A DNA stretch of 64,000 nucleotides from Paenibacillus albidus. Its GTDB lineage: Bacteria > Bacillota > Bacilli > Paenibacillales > Paenibacillaceae. Both the position numbers and the translations under genes were made by a program. The notes beneath the pieces were generated by a model that saw only the letters and a program-made list of their open reading frames with translations, did no database searches and was not told where the DNA came from. The DNA lies in contig NZ_BMKR01000028.1 in NCBI RefSeq assembly GCF_014644435.1, positions 29,240 to 93,239 on the forward strand, read 5' to 3'. The number at the start of each line of letters is the position of its first letter. The first letter of the stretch is position 1. Of the stretch, positions 25,309 through 34,042 are shown piece after piece.

Positions 25309-26512
25309 GAAGATCTTCATCCGGCTGCTGCTTGCTTTTATCGTACCTATGCTGCTCAGCGGATGCTGGGAAAGGCGGGAGTTAAATGAATTGGCCTTTG
25401 TGCTGGGGATGGGGCTGGATAAGGCAGAGTCCGGGTACAGAGTTACGCTGCAGGTGGTGATTCCTTCCTCGCTCACCGCTCCTACCGTGGGAGGAACGGG
25501 TGGAGGTGTACCGATAGTGGTTACAGCCTTCACTGTGCCTACGATATACGAAGCCGAACGCCAGTACAGCCTGATCAGTTCTAGAAACGGCTATTTTGGG
25601 CATATCCGTGTTCTGGTGATTGGTGAAGAACTTGCCCGGGCGGGAGTTGGCGAGGTATTGGATGTGCTGACGCGGAGCCGGGAGCCGCGTAATGATTTCT
25701 ATGTCATGGTCGCCAAAGATACGACCGCAGAAAAGGCCCTGAAGGTTTTTACTCCACTAGACAAAGTACCGGCCAATAAGTTGTTTAATTCCCTGGACAA
25801 ATCCTACAAGAATACGTCCAAAACGGTCGCTGTTCCTTTAAACAGATTCATTGAAGACCTGATTAGTGAGGGGAAGAATCCGGTGTTGACCGGAGTTGTG
25901 GTGACCGGCAGTGCCGGGGAGGGCGATAAGAAGAGCAATGTGGAAGATAGCACTCCTAAAGCCAGTACGCTTTTTCATAACGTAGCTGTATTCAAGCAAG
26001 ATAAGATGATCGGCTGGTTAGGTGATAAGGAGACGATTGGCTACAATTATCTGACCAATAACGTTGTCAAAAGCTCAGGCCCTATAGATGGCGATGATGG
26101 CAAGCCGATTATCATTGAAGCGCTCCACACTACTACTAAACGTAAAATTAAGTTCATTGACGGTGAACCGCATATTTACATTCATGTAAAGGCGGTATGC
26201 AACATTGAAGATGTGCACAGCAAAGATAATCTGGAAGCAGAACGCGTAATCAAACAGCTGGAGAGAAAATCGGAAGAACGGATTACTTTGCGGATGAAAA
26301 CGGCCGTCGAGCAAGTAAACAAGAAGTTTAATGCGGATATCTTTGGGTTTGGGGAGTCGATATACCATACCAGTCCGAAAGCTTGGGCCAGACTACAGCA
26401 AACCCAAGGGGACGATTATCTGAAGTCGCTGCCCATCCATTATCAAGTGAGTGTGACGATTAATAGGATTGGCATTACTGATAAATCGTTTATTGATGAT
26501 ATCAAGGAGTGA
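25292..26512 (+). CDS. Spore germination receptor C subunit, lipoprotein (GerAC/GerKC type)
   Basis: 406 residues from ATG 25292 (GAGGGA upstream); it overlaps the A-subunit gene by 17 bp, so translation is coupled. The signal peptide ends in lipobox LLSGC followed by WERRELNELAFVLGMGLD, the standard start of GerC lipoproteins. The C-terminal GerC domain holds KAVEQVNKKFNADIFGFGE-like sequence. It is anchored to the outer face of the spore inner membrane. Confidence 0.95.
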   Translation: MIARNRKIFIRLLLAFIVPMLLSGCWERRELNELAFVLGMGLDKAESGYRVTLQVVIPSSLTAPTVGGTGGGVPIVVTAFTVPTIYEAERQYSLISSRNGYFGHIRVLVIGEELARAGVGEVLDVLTRSREPRNDFYVMVAKDTTAEKALKVFTPLDKVPANKLFNSLDKSYKNTSKTVAVPLNRFIEDLISEGKNPVLTGVVVTGSAGEGDKKSNVEDSTPKASTLFHNVAVFKQDKMIGWLGDKETIGYNYLTNNVVKSSGPIDGDDGKPIIIEALHTTTKRKIKFIDGEPHIYIHVKAVCNIEDVHSKDNLEAERVIKQLERKSEERITLRMKTAVEQVNKKFNADIFGFGESIYHTSPKAWARLQQTQGDDYLKSLPIHYQVSVTINRIGITDKSFIDDIKE

Positions 26513-26518
26513 GAGAGC

Positions 26519-26743
26519 ATGTTAATTTTTTTTCTGGTTATTGCTGCGGTTTGCGTGGTCATCGATTTGCCGTTGCTAAGACGAAGAAGGAGGCGCCGCG
26601 AGCTCCTGGTCTGGTTCATGTTCTGGGCCGCCGGTATGGGTGCGGTCGTTTGCTCCTTGTACAAAATCAATGTTCCCAGCCCGCTACTTCTCGTTATGCT
26701 GATCTATAAACCGGTTAACAGCCTGTTTGAAGCTTGGTTCTAA
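26519..26743 (+). CDS. Small membrane protein of the germination operon
   Basis: 74 residues: a hydrophobic helix (MLIFFLVIAAVCVVIDLPLL), a very basic stretch (RRRRRRR) and a second and probably third helix. It starts 6 bp after the C-subunit stop and follows GGAGTGAGAG. Short D-subunit-like proteins are known in some ger operons, and this may be one; the link rests on size, membrane nature and position. Confidence 0.65.
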   Translation: MLIFFLVIAAVCVVIDLPLLRRRRRRRELLVWFMFWAAGMGAVVCSLYKINVPSPLLLVMLIYKPVNSLFEAWF

Positions 26744-26759
26744 ACTTATTTTACTGATA

Positions 26760-26818
26760 CCAAAAAACCTCTCTTGCAGGCTCTGACTAAATCAGATACC
26801 TGTAAGGAGGTTTTTTGG
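26760..26818. terminator. Bidirectional terminator between ger operon and ABC ATPase gene
   Basis: CCAAAAAACCTC and GAGGTTTTTTGG pair at the base, with further pairing of TTGCAGG with CCTGTAA inside. The A- and T-runs allow it to serve both converging transcripts. Confidence 0.8.
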
Positions 26819-26864
26819 TGGTTATGCGCTTGGCGGCGCAGGTCTAAGGAGTTTGTTCCGACCT

Positions 26865-28607
26865 TCAGCCTGTCGGCATAGCGACCCAGTGCCCTGCGGA
26901 GATCTCTACCAGGCTTGATTGCTCCAAATTATATTTGTCGCCGCCGCTTTGTTCCTCCAGCAGCACTCTTTTCTTAATGGCTTCAATCTTCGGATCGGGC
27001 ACCGGGATGGCCGCCAGCAGCGACTTCGTATAATCATGCTGCGGGTTGGTGTACAGCTCTTCGCTTTCGGCCAGCTCGACGATCCGGCCCATATACATCA
27101 CTGCCACCCGGTCGCTGATATGCTTGACCATGGACAAGTCATGGGCAATGAACAGATACGTCAGGCCGAGGCGCTGCTGCAGTTCTTCCAGCAGCTTGAC
27201 GACCTGCGCCTGAATGGACATATCCAGCGCAGACAATGGTTCATCGCAGACGATGAACTTGGGCTCGACCGCGAGGGCGCGGGCGATGCCGATCCGCTGC
27301 CGCTGCCCGCCGGAGAATTCATGCGGATAGCGGATGGCAAAGGCCGGATCAAGCCCGACCAAGTCCAGCAACTCCTCGACACGTTTCTTCCGTTCACTCT
27401 TACTGCCGGCCAAGTTATGGACATCCAGTGCCTCCCCGATGATATCCAGCACCTTAAAGCGCGGATTCAGCGAAGCGTACGGGTCCTGGAAGATCATCTG
27501 CATATGGCGCCGCATTGTCTTCATCTCCTGGGCATTCAGCCGGTTAACCGCCATGCCCTGGAAGAGCACATCCCCGCCGGTGGGTTCATGCAGGCGCAGA
27601 ATAGAACGGCCGGTTGTAGACTTGCCGCTGCCGGATTCACCGACCATGCCCAGTGTCTCCCCTTCGCGGATATGGAAGCTAATGTCGTTGACTGCACGCA
27701 GTACTCTGCCTTTACCAAGGTCAAAATGCTGCTTCAGCGATCTCACCTCCAGCAGCGGACGTTTCACTTCCCCGGCTCCCTGGATAATCAGCCCGGGTGC
27801 CTTGGGTTTCTTCTTTTCGTCCAGACGGGGCAAAGCGTTCAAGAGCCGCTGTGTATAAGGATGTTGCGGGCGGGCAAAAATGTCCTCGGTTGTGCCCGTC
27901 TCCACAATTTCCCCGTCCTTCATAACCACTACACGGTCGCACATCCCGGCGACTACGCCCAGATCATGTGTAATCAGAATAATGGAGGTGCCGAGCCGCT
28001 CCTGCATATGCTTCATCAGATTGAGAATCTGGGCCTGAATGGTCACATCCAGCGCCGTGGTCGGTTCGTCGGCAATGAGCAGCGCCGGCTGGCAGACCAG
28101 GGCTATCGCGATCATCACCCGCTGCCGCATGCCGCCCGAGAATTCATGCGGATACTGCTGATACCGCATCTCACTGTCGCGGATGCCGACTTGCTTCAGC
28201 ATCTCCAGCGCTTCCTGCCTGGCTGCTTTCCGGGACAGCTTCCGGTGCTTAACCAGACTTTCACTGATCTGTTCTCCAATCCGGATCGTCGGGTTAAGTG
28301 AACTCATCGGATCCTGAAAGATCATCCCGATCTCCCGTCCCCGGATGTGCTCCATCTGCTTCTCCGACTTGGTAGCCAGGTTATCCCCCAGAAAGATAAT
28401 CTCTCCTTCTTTTAGATGTGCGGGCGGAGAAGGCAGCAATCTCATAATGGAGCGGGCAGTGACACTTTTGCCGCTGCCCGACTCTCCGACAATCCCCAGC
28501 GTCTCCCCTTTATAAACTTCAAAGCTTACGCCGCGTACGGCAGGACGCTCTTCATCATGGCTCTGGAAAGAGACATGTAAATTATTCACTTCCAAAATCG
28601 GTTCCAT
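26865..28607 (-). CDS. Oligopeptide-type ABC transporter ATPase with two fused nucleotide-binding domains
   Basis: 580 residues hold two Dpp/Opp-type ATPases in one chain, as in GsiA/YejF. Domain 1 (about 1-270) has GESGSGKSV, FSGGMRQRVMIA and LIADEPTTALD; domain 2 (about 283-560) has GESGSGKST, FSGGQRQRIGIA and VCDEPLSALD. Each domain carries the oligopeptide-family C-terminal tail. It is transcribed divergently from two permeases and a binding protein, which it probably energises. Both ATP sites look complete. Confidence 0.93.
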   Translation of the reverse strand: MEPILEVNNLHVSFQSHDEERPAVRGVSFEVYKGETLGIVGESGSGKSVTARSIMRLLPSPPAHLKEGEIIFLGDNLATKSEKQMEHIRGREIGMIFQDPMSSLNPTIRIGEQISESLVKHRKLSRKAARQEALEMLKQVGIRDSEMRYQQYPHEFSGGMRQRVMIAIALVCQPALLIADEPTTALDVTIQAQILNLMKHMQERLGTSIILITHDLGVVAGMCDRVVVMKDGEIVETGTTEDIFARPQHPYTQRLLNALPRLDEKKKPKAPGLIIQGAGEVKRPLLEVRSLKQHFDLGKGRVLRAVNDISFHIREGETLGMVGESGSGKSTTGRSILRLHEPTGGDVLFQGMAVNRLNAQEMKTMRRHMQMIFQDPYASLNPRFKVLDIIGEALDVHNLAGSKSERKKRVEELLDLVGLDPAFAIRYPHEFSGGQRQRIGIARALAVEPKFIVCDEPLSALDMSIQAQVVKLLEELQQRLGLTYLFIAHDLSMVKHISDRVAVMYMGRIVELAESEELYTNPQHDYTKSLLAAIPVPDPKIEAIKKRVLLEEQSGGDKYNLEQSSLVEISAGHWVAMPTG

Positions 28608-28647
28608 TGTAACACCTGCCAGTTTTCATTATTAAAGATATCATTTC

Positions 28648-28676
28648 TTGACATTATTAAAATCTATTAATAAAAT
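28648..28676 (+). promoter_or_regulatory. Sigma-A promoter for the permease-binding protein genes
   Basis: TTGACA (28648-28653) and TAAAAT (28671-28676) with a 17-bp spacer, about 70 bp upstream of the permease start. It lies in an A+T-rich divergent region. Confidence 0.7.
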
Positions 28677-28744
28677 ATACCTTATCGATCGGAATAGTTC
28701 AATTTAAAAAATGTAAAATGAAAAATTAAGGAGGAACACATTAT

Positions 28745-30184
28745 ATGGAGGCGGCAAAAAGTGGGGGGATGAACTTCGCCGGGGCAATTGGTGACACTTA
28801 CGGCAAACTGCTGCAGAACTCCTCATACCGGTATTTCGCCCTTGTGCTGGGCGCACCCGTTAATCTGTTCACGTTGTTTGTCCACCGTGTTCATAAAGCC
28901 GGGGATATTTATGCTTCCACTGAGCGGGAGACGCGGCAGGAACTGCTGGCTTCAGGACTTCAGGAGCAGCTCAAGACCGAGTTCGTTGAACAATTGCACA
29001 GTAAGATCAGGTTCTTCGGGCAGCAGGCAAGTGTTGCTGAGCTTGACAGCCAAGCCGCGCAGCTGGCGGCAGAACGCTTTGAGAATATTGTTGCCGAACG
29101 TGTGGACAGCAGGCTGCGGGAGAAAGGACTCGCCAGGTCAACGTTTATCAGTACCTTTCAGGCGCTGCTGCGGCATCCGTGGTTTTTACCGTTATCTATT
29201 ATTCCAGGCTTTCCATTATATCTATTAATTTTGTTGTATAGCAGCCCTTATCTCAAATACATATTTGAAAGATTGGTAATGACGGTATTCGTTATTTTCG
29301 GCGTTGCAGTCCTTGTATTTACAATATTGTATATTTCACCGTTTGATCCTGCGGTCAATATTCTCGGCCAGACGGCCACCGACGCGCAGATCATCGAATT
29401 CAACCGGGTATACGGACTGGATCAGCCGTATCTTGTGCAGCTATGGGACAATGTTAAAGGTATTGCAATGTTCGATCTGGGCAAAGCCTTTGCGGGGAAC
29501 GAAGACATTGTGACGGCGATTGGCCGCAAATTTCCGGTTACGCTGGAACTTACGCTGCTGTCGCTGCTGATGGCGATCGTTATTGCCATTCCCATCGGAA
29601 TTATCTCTGCCACCAAACCAAACTCCTGGTTCGACTATACCTTCATGCTCATTGCGCTGATCGGTTTGTCGATCCCGAGCTTCTGGCAGGGGCTGGTCTT
29701 TATCCTGGGTTTCTCCATTAAACTGCAGTGGCTTCCGGCTACCTTTAGCCCTAGCAACTGGATGACCTTTATTATGCCGGTGGTGGTGCTGGGGACAGGC
29801 CTGACTGCAGCCATTGCCCGAATGACCCGGGCTTCCACGCTTGAGGTCATTCATGAAGATTACATTATTACGGCGACTGCCAAAGGCCTCAGCAAACGGA
29901 AGGTGCTGCTGAAGCACGCCGTACGCAATGCGCTCATCCCGATCGTAACCGTCATTGGCCTCCAGTTCGGAGGCATGCTGGGCGGGGCAGCCGTTACAGA
30001 AAAAGTATTCAACATCAGCGGGCTGGGCAGCTATATCGTGGATAAGCAGTTTATTCCCGACATTCCGGCCATTATGGGCGGCGTAGTCTATACGGCGATC
30101 ACCATTTCCTTGATCAACGCGATTATCGACATTCTGTACGCCTTTGTGGACCCGCGTATCCGTTCCAAAATGAAACAATACTGA
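28745..30184 (+). CDS. ABC transporter permease, DppB/OppB type with a long N-terminal extension
   Basis: 479 residues, against about 310-340 for usual DppB. The canonical permease begins near residue 175 (YIFERLVMTVFVIFGVAVLV) and ends with DPRIRSKMKQY; its ATPase-contact loop is in TAKGLSKRKVLLKHAVRNAL. The extra N-terminus has an amphipathic, charged, helical stretch (about 45-140, ETRQELLASGLQEQLKTEF) and a hydrophobic hairpin (150-172). AAGGAGG precedes ATG 28745. It pairs with the next permease. The role of the extension is not known. Confidence 0.9.
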   Translation: MEAAKSGGMNFAGAIGDTYGKLLQNSSYRYFALVLGAPVNLFTLFVHRVHKAGDIYASTERETRQELLASGLQEQLKTEFVEQLHSKIRFFGQQASVAELDSQAAQLAAERFENIVAERVDSRLREKGLARSTFISTFQALLRHPWFLPLSIIPGFPLYLLILLYSSPYLKYIFERLVMTVFVIFGVAVLVFTILYISPFDPAVNILGQTATDAQIIEFNRVYGLDQPYLVQLWDNVKGIAMFDLGKAFAGNEDIVTAIGRKFPVTLELTLLSLLMAIVIAIPIGIISATKPNSWFDYTFMLIALIGLSIPSFWQGLVFILGFSIKLQWLPATFSPSNWMTFIMPVVVLGTGLTAAIARMTRASTLEVIHEDYIITATAKGLSKRKVLLKHAVRNALIPIVTVIGLQFGGMLGGAAVTEKVFNISGLGSYIVDKQFIPDIPAIMGGVVYTAITISLINAIIDILYAFVDPRIRSKMKQY

Positions 30185-30200
30185 TAGCAGGTGAACATTC

Positions 30201-31709
30201 ATGGTCAACGCAAGCGCCGCAAGGCGCGAAACACAGCTTAAGCTCAAAACCTCCCAGGAGTACCGCCAGGCAGGTTTTGCCTGGGTCGGTTCCCTCATCG
30301 TAACATTGGCCTTGTTGCTGAGCAGCTACGATTGGGAGACGCAAGCCATTAAACCTTATGTATGGGTGGCCTGCTGCCTTTATGGCGCCTTTACATTACT
30401 GCAAGTACTGCTCACCCTGCTGATACGCAGAGATATCATGGTCCGGGGAGAAATTCATGGCGTAACCCGCGCCTTGGGCTACATCCAGATCCTAAGCCTG
30501 GTTACAGGCAATGTCTTCCTCGTTACGGCAGCTTTTCAGCTGATCCGGAAGCGCAAGTCGCCGGAGTATACTCTTGCGGTGTATACGCTGCTGACACAGA
30601 TAGCTGTTATTGCAGTCTCTGCAATAAACCTGTACAAGCCCTACGTAGCGGATACCTTCCTGACCGGAATGTTTATCCTGCTGGCGGTAGCCGCTTTTCA
30701 TCTGCTCGTGGTCGTGCTCACAGCTAAATTCGTGCGGCGGCGCCAAGTTCCCCGCCGGCTGGTCTGGGTGGCCTATCCGCTGCTGCTGACCTCGCTGACC
30801 GGTAATTTATTCGCGCTGGCGCTGGGCATCATTCTGCTGGTCCGTATCCGGAACAGAGACAATCCTGCGGTAGCCGGTTGGGAGGATGTGCTGGAACGGC
30901 TGACCCGCAACACGACGGCAATGCTGGGGCTGCTGTTTATTGCTTTTCTGTTCTCCGTCTCTGTCTGCAGTTACGTCACCTTTGATTACGGTATGGCCGT
31001 GGATAACAACTACTCACTGATTTTGCAGCCGCCGTCACTGGCCTATCCGCTGGGTACCGATAATTTCGGACGTTGTCTGTTCACGCGCATTATCTTCGGG
31101 GCCCGAATTTCCCTGATTGTCGGTGTAATGTCCACCGTTCTGCCGCTTCTTCTAGGGGGTACACTCGGGGCCATTTCCGGCTACTATGGCCGCTATACCG
31201 ACAACATCATCATGCGTGCGCTCGATGTTCTGTATGCTATTCCAGGCATCCTGCTGGCCATTGCGATTATTGCCGCCTTTGGTGCCAATACGGTCAATCT
31301 GATTCTCGCGCTCAGCGTCGGGGCCATCCCGACCTACGCACGGACCATGCGGGCCAATGTGCTGCAGGTGTCCACGTATGAGTTCGTTGATGCCGCGCGG
31401 GCCTTTGGCTCCAGCAATGCAGCCATTATATTCAAACATATTGTTCCGAATTCATTGGCTCCGATGATCGTCAAGTCCACCTTAACTATTGGCGGTGCGG
31501 TCATCTCTACCAGCAGTCTCAGCTTCCTGGGGCTGGGCATCGAACCGCATATCCCGGAATGGGGCAATATTCTCAAGCTGGGCAGCACCTACCTGGAGAC
31601 GAACTCCTATCTGGCGATTTTCCCGGGGCTGGCGATTATTGCACTCGTCTTATCTTTCAACTTCCTGGGTGATGGGCTGCGCGATGCGCTTGACCCCAAG
31701 ATGGAATAA
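30201..31709 (+). CDS. ABC transporter permease, DppC/OppC type with an extra N-terminal membrane domain
   Basis: 502 residues against about 280-310 for usual DppC. The family sequence starts near residue 230 (RLTRNTTAMLGLLFIAF) and keeps PLGTDNFGRCLFTRIIFGARISL and the EAA-type loop FVDAARAFGSSNAAIIFKHI. Residues 25-220 add about six hydrophobic segments that I do not recognise as a known domain. The gene starts 16 bp after the partner permease. Both permeases carry unrelated extensions, so the complex should look quite different from standard Opp. Confidence 0.9.
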   Translation: MVNASAARRETQLKLKTSQEYRQAGFAWVGSLIVTLALLLSSYDWETQAIKPYVWVACCLYGAFTLLQVLLTLLIRRDIMVRGEIHGVTRALGYIQILSLVTGNVFLVTAAFQLIRKRKSPEYTLAVYTLLTQIAVIAVSAINLYKPYVADTFLTGMFILLAVAAFHLLVVVLTAKFVRRRQVPRRLVWVAYPLLLTSLTGNLFALALGIILLVRIRNRDNPAVAGWEDVLERLTRNTTAMLGLLFIAFLFSVSVCSYVTFDYGMAVDNNYSLILQPPSLAYPLGTDNFGRCLFTRIIFGARISLIVGVMSTVLPLLLGGTLGAISGYYGRYTDNIIMRALDVLYAIPGILLAIAIIAAFGANTVNLILALSVGAIPTYARTMRANVLQVSTYEFVDAARAFGSSNAAIIFKHIVPNSLAPMIVKSTLTIGGAVISTSSLSFLGLGIEPHIPEWGNILKLGSTYLETNSYLAIFPGLAIIALVLSFNFLGDGLRDALDPKME

Positions 31710-31783
31710 CGGATTCACCGGAAAATGCGTCTTGCTGACGTTTTTCATAGAGATACTATTTATATTCTGGGGAGGAAATTGTA

Positions 31784-33625
31784 ATGAAAACAAGATCTAC
31801 ATTGGCTTTGCTGCTGACTCTGGTGCTTATCCTTAGCGGATGCTCGGTAGCAACCAAATCCAATACAGCCAGCAGTACCACGGAACCCGCTTCTTCCGAA
31901 GCTCCGGCTGGAGATAATACTGCTACTACTGCGCCGGTTGGGATTGAAGTGCTTGGCATGAGCAATAATGAGTCTGATCTGAACATTGTCAGAGACCAGC
32001 TGACTAAGAACGGCTTCAACGTGAAGCTGAATATTCAGCCTGATTACGCAAGCTTCAAAGCCCAGGAGGATGCAGGCAACTATGATGTGTCCATGTCCAG
32101 CTGGACAACAGTTACCGGCAACCCCGACTACGCGGTCAGATCGCTGTTCAAGACTGGAGGCGACTATAGTATCCAGTCCGATCCTGAGCTTGATGCGCTG
32201 ATTGATAAGGCGGCAACACAAACACCGGAAGAATATACACAAACGTATAAAGAGCTGGAGCAGCGTCTGGTATTCGATGAGGCCCGCATTGCCCCGCTGT
32301 ATATTTCCTTGAAGAGCCAAGCGGTCAACAAGGAAATTCTGAAGCCGGATTCTGTAAGATTGTCCAAATCGCGGGCACTCGCCTGGGAAGACATTGATTT
32401 CAATGACACCGCAAAACGCGCCACTCAGCCGTTGATTCTGGCCCAGGCAGCTTCCAACCTGACCTCCCTGGACCCGATTAAAGGCAATGACGGTTCAATC
32501 AACCAGCTCAATACGAATATGTATGTGCGACTGGTCAACCTGACCGATGATGACAAAATCACTTCCGAAGCTTCGCTGTCCCGCAATTACAGCATTGCTG
32601 ACGGCAACCAAGACTATTATTTCATTCTCCGGGACGATATTAATTTTGCCAAAATCGAGAATAAAAAGGCAGTAGATACCGGGGAACGTGTAGGCGGCGA
32701 TGATGTCGTGTTTTCTCTGGAGCGCGCCAAGAACAAGGATTCCGTGCCGGATCACCGCACCTACAGCCTGCATGAGCATATCAAAACTGCCGAGGTGTTC
32801 ACCGACCTGAACGCTCTGGGTTCGATCCAGCAGGCAGGCGGAAAGGGGACTGTGAAGGAAGCCTTGGAACAAGGTCTTGAAGCGCCAATCTCCGAGCTCG
32901 TAGCAGACAAGAAACAAGCGAACAACAAGCAAGGCAAATATCAGGTCGTAAAATTGACGACTACTGAGCCCTTTCCGCAAGTGCTGAACTATCTGGCGCA
33001 TCAATCTGCCGGCATTGTCTCCAAGAAGCAAGTGGAGAGCATCAACACCTATGATGTGGCCAAATTCGACGTCAACAAGGATATTCCTTACGGTGACCAG
33101 AACACGGTAACGGAGGGCGACAAATACAACAATACTTTGTACGCCAGCGGCCCTTACATTTTGTCCTACAAGAATGACTATGAAGGGATTTTCCTGAAGA
33201 ATCCGGGTTATCAAAAAGGCACAGACAACGAGGCCCATATCAACCAGGTAAATGTACGCTTTATTGCAGACGCCGACAGCACATTGTCTGCCCTGCGCAG
33301 CGGTGAAATTTATGTGTATTACGGTGTGCCGGAAACCAAATATGAAGTAGTCGAAGGCGACAGCAAGCTGCAGCTTAAGAGCATCCCGAGCAATGCTGTG
33401 AGCTACCTGTTGTTCAACACTAAGAACCGCGATATAGCGGGAAACCTGGATCTCCGCAAAGCTGTACTCTACTCCATCAATCAGGATGAAATTCTGGCCT
33501 TCTACAAAAACAATAAGCTCAAAGCGGTCTCCACAGTCAGCCCGCTGGTCGATACCGGGAATGAACTGAAGGCCGATCCGGCCAAGGTTAAAGAATTCTT
33601 GGGCCTATACCAAGCTTCCAAGTAA
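31784..33625 (+). CDS. Substrate-binding lipoprotein of oligopeptide type with apparently permuted lobes
   Basis: 613 residues with lipobox LSGCS at about residue 20 and a Ser/Thr-rich linker. Residues about 55-190 (VRDQLTKNGFNVKLNIQ, YDVSMSSWTTVTGNPDY, IAPLYISLKS) resemble the C-terminal part of family-5 binding proteins. The usual N-terminal part follows only from about residue 210 (QAASNLTSLDPIKGN, VGGDDVVFSLERAKN), and the chain ends just after LRKAVLYSINQDEIL, which is normally in the middle. Comparison with the standard protein at 39592 shows the same blocks in rotated order. GGGGAGG precedes ATG 31784. The ligand is unknown. Confidence 0.88.
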   Translation: MKTRSTLALLLTLVLILSGCSVATKSNTASSTTEPASSEAPAGDNTATTAPVGIEVLGMSNNESDLNIVRDQLTKNGFNVKLNIQPDYASFKAQEDAGNYDVSMSSWTTVTGNPDYAVRSLFKTGGDYSIQSDPELDALIDKAATQTPEEYTQTYKELEQRLVFDEARIAPLYISLKSQAVNKEILKPDSVRLSKSRALAWEDIDFNDTAKRATQPLILAQAASNLTSLDPIKGNDGSINQLNTNMYVRLVNLTDDDKITSEASLSRNYSIADGNQDYYFILRDDINFAKIENKKAVDTGERVGGDDVVFSLERAKNKDSVPDHRTYSLHEHIKTAEVFTDLNALGSIQQAGGKGTVKEALEQGLEAPISELVADKKQANNKQGKYQVVKLTTTEPFPQVLNYLAHQSAGIVSKKQVESINTYDVAKFDVNKDIPYGDQNTVTEGDKYNNTLYASGPYILSYKNDYEGIFLKNPGYQKGTDNEAHINQVNVRFIADADSTLSALRSGEIYVYYGVPETKYEVVEGDSKLQLKSIPSNAVSYLLFNTKNRDIAGNLDLRKAVLYSINQDEILAFYKNNKLKAVSTVSPLVDTGNELKADPAKVKEFLGLYQASK

Positions 33626-33674
33626 TTAATGAACGGCAACGTATGACATGCGGCCGAGGCGAAAATAAGTGGAA

Positions 33675-33704
33675 CCGATCAGCAAACGCTGGTCGGTTTT
33701 TTCC
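33675..33704 (+). terminator. Rho-independent terminator after the binding-protein gene
   Basis: CCGATCAGC and GCTGGTCGG pair around AAAC and are followed by TTTTTT. Confidence 0.85.
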
Positions 33705-33784
33705 CATAAGCCATGAAATGGCTGTTTGGGTTGGTCCTTATTTTTGAGTAGGATATACATGAGTGTTTGGTGAGGACGGTGCGC

Positions 33785-33896
33785 GAACGGACCGTTGTTC
33801 CAATCGCTGTTATATCCAGATTTTATTTATTTGCCTTAGCGGTAAAAATCCGGATATAAAGGCGACCGCTACCGCTTTTACACAATCAGTCCGTTC
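33785..33896 (-). repeat. MITE-like repeat family A, copy 1
   Basis: A 112-bp gene-free element with 8-bp perfect terminal inverted repeats GAACGGAC and GTCCGTTC. Read on the minus strand it contains AGCGGTAGCG, CGCCTTTATATCCGGATTT and ACCGCTAA, closely matching the element at 48679-48785. The remainder of 33626-34042 holds a terminator and a TATAAT hexamer (34009-34014) that may be the -10 of the kinase gene. Confidence 0.6.
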
Positions 33897-34042
33897 TCTC
33901 CGCTCTGGAGTATGCGATACCAGAACCAGACGGCATAGTCAAGGCTCTTCCGAACGAGTGTCCATAAAGCTTAACATTATAGCCATCGCCCTTTCCGGTA
34001 ATTTGGGTTATAATCGAGGAAAATTTTTGAAGGTGGATTAGT

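Noticed and set aside
26919..28301. Long frame of 460 codons on the plus strand
   Set aside because: It is antisense to the fused ATPase gene, whose motifs are certain; the frame has no recognisable domain.
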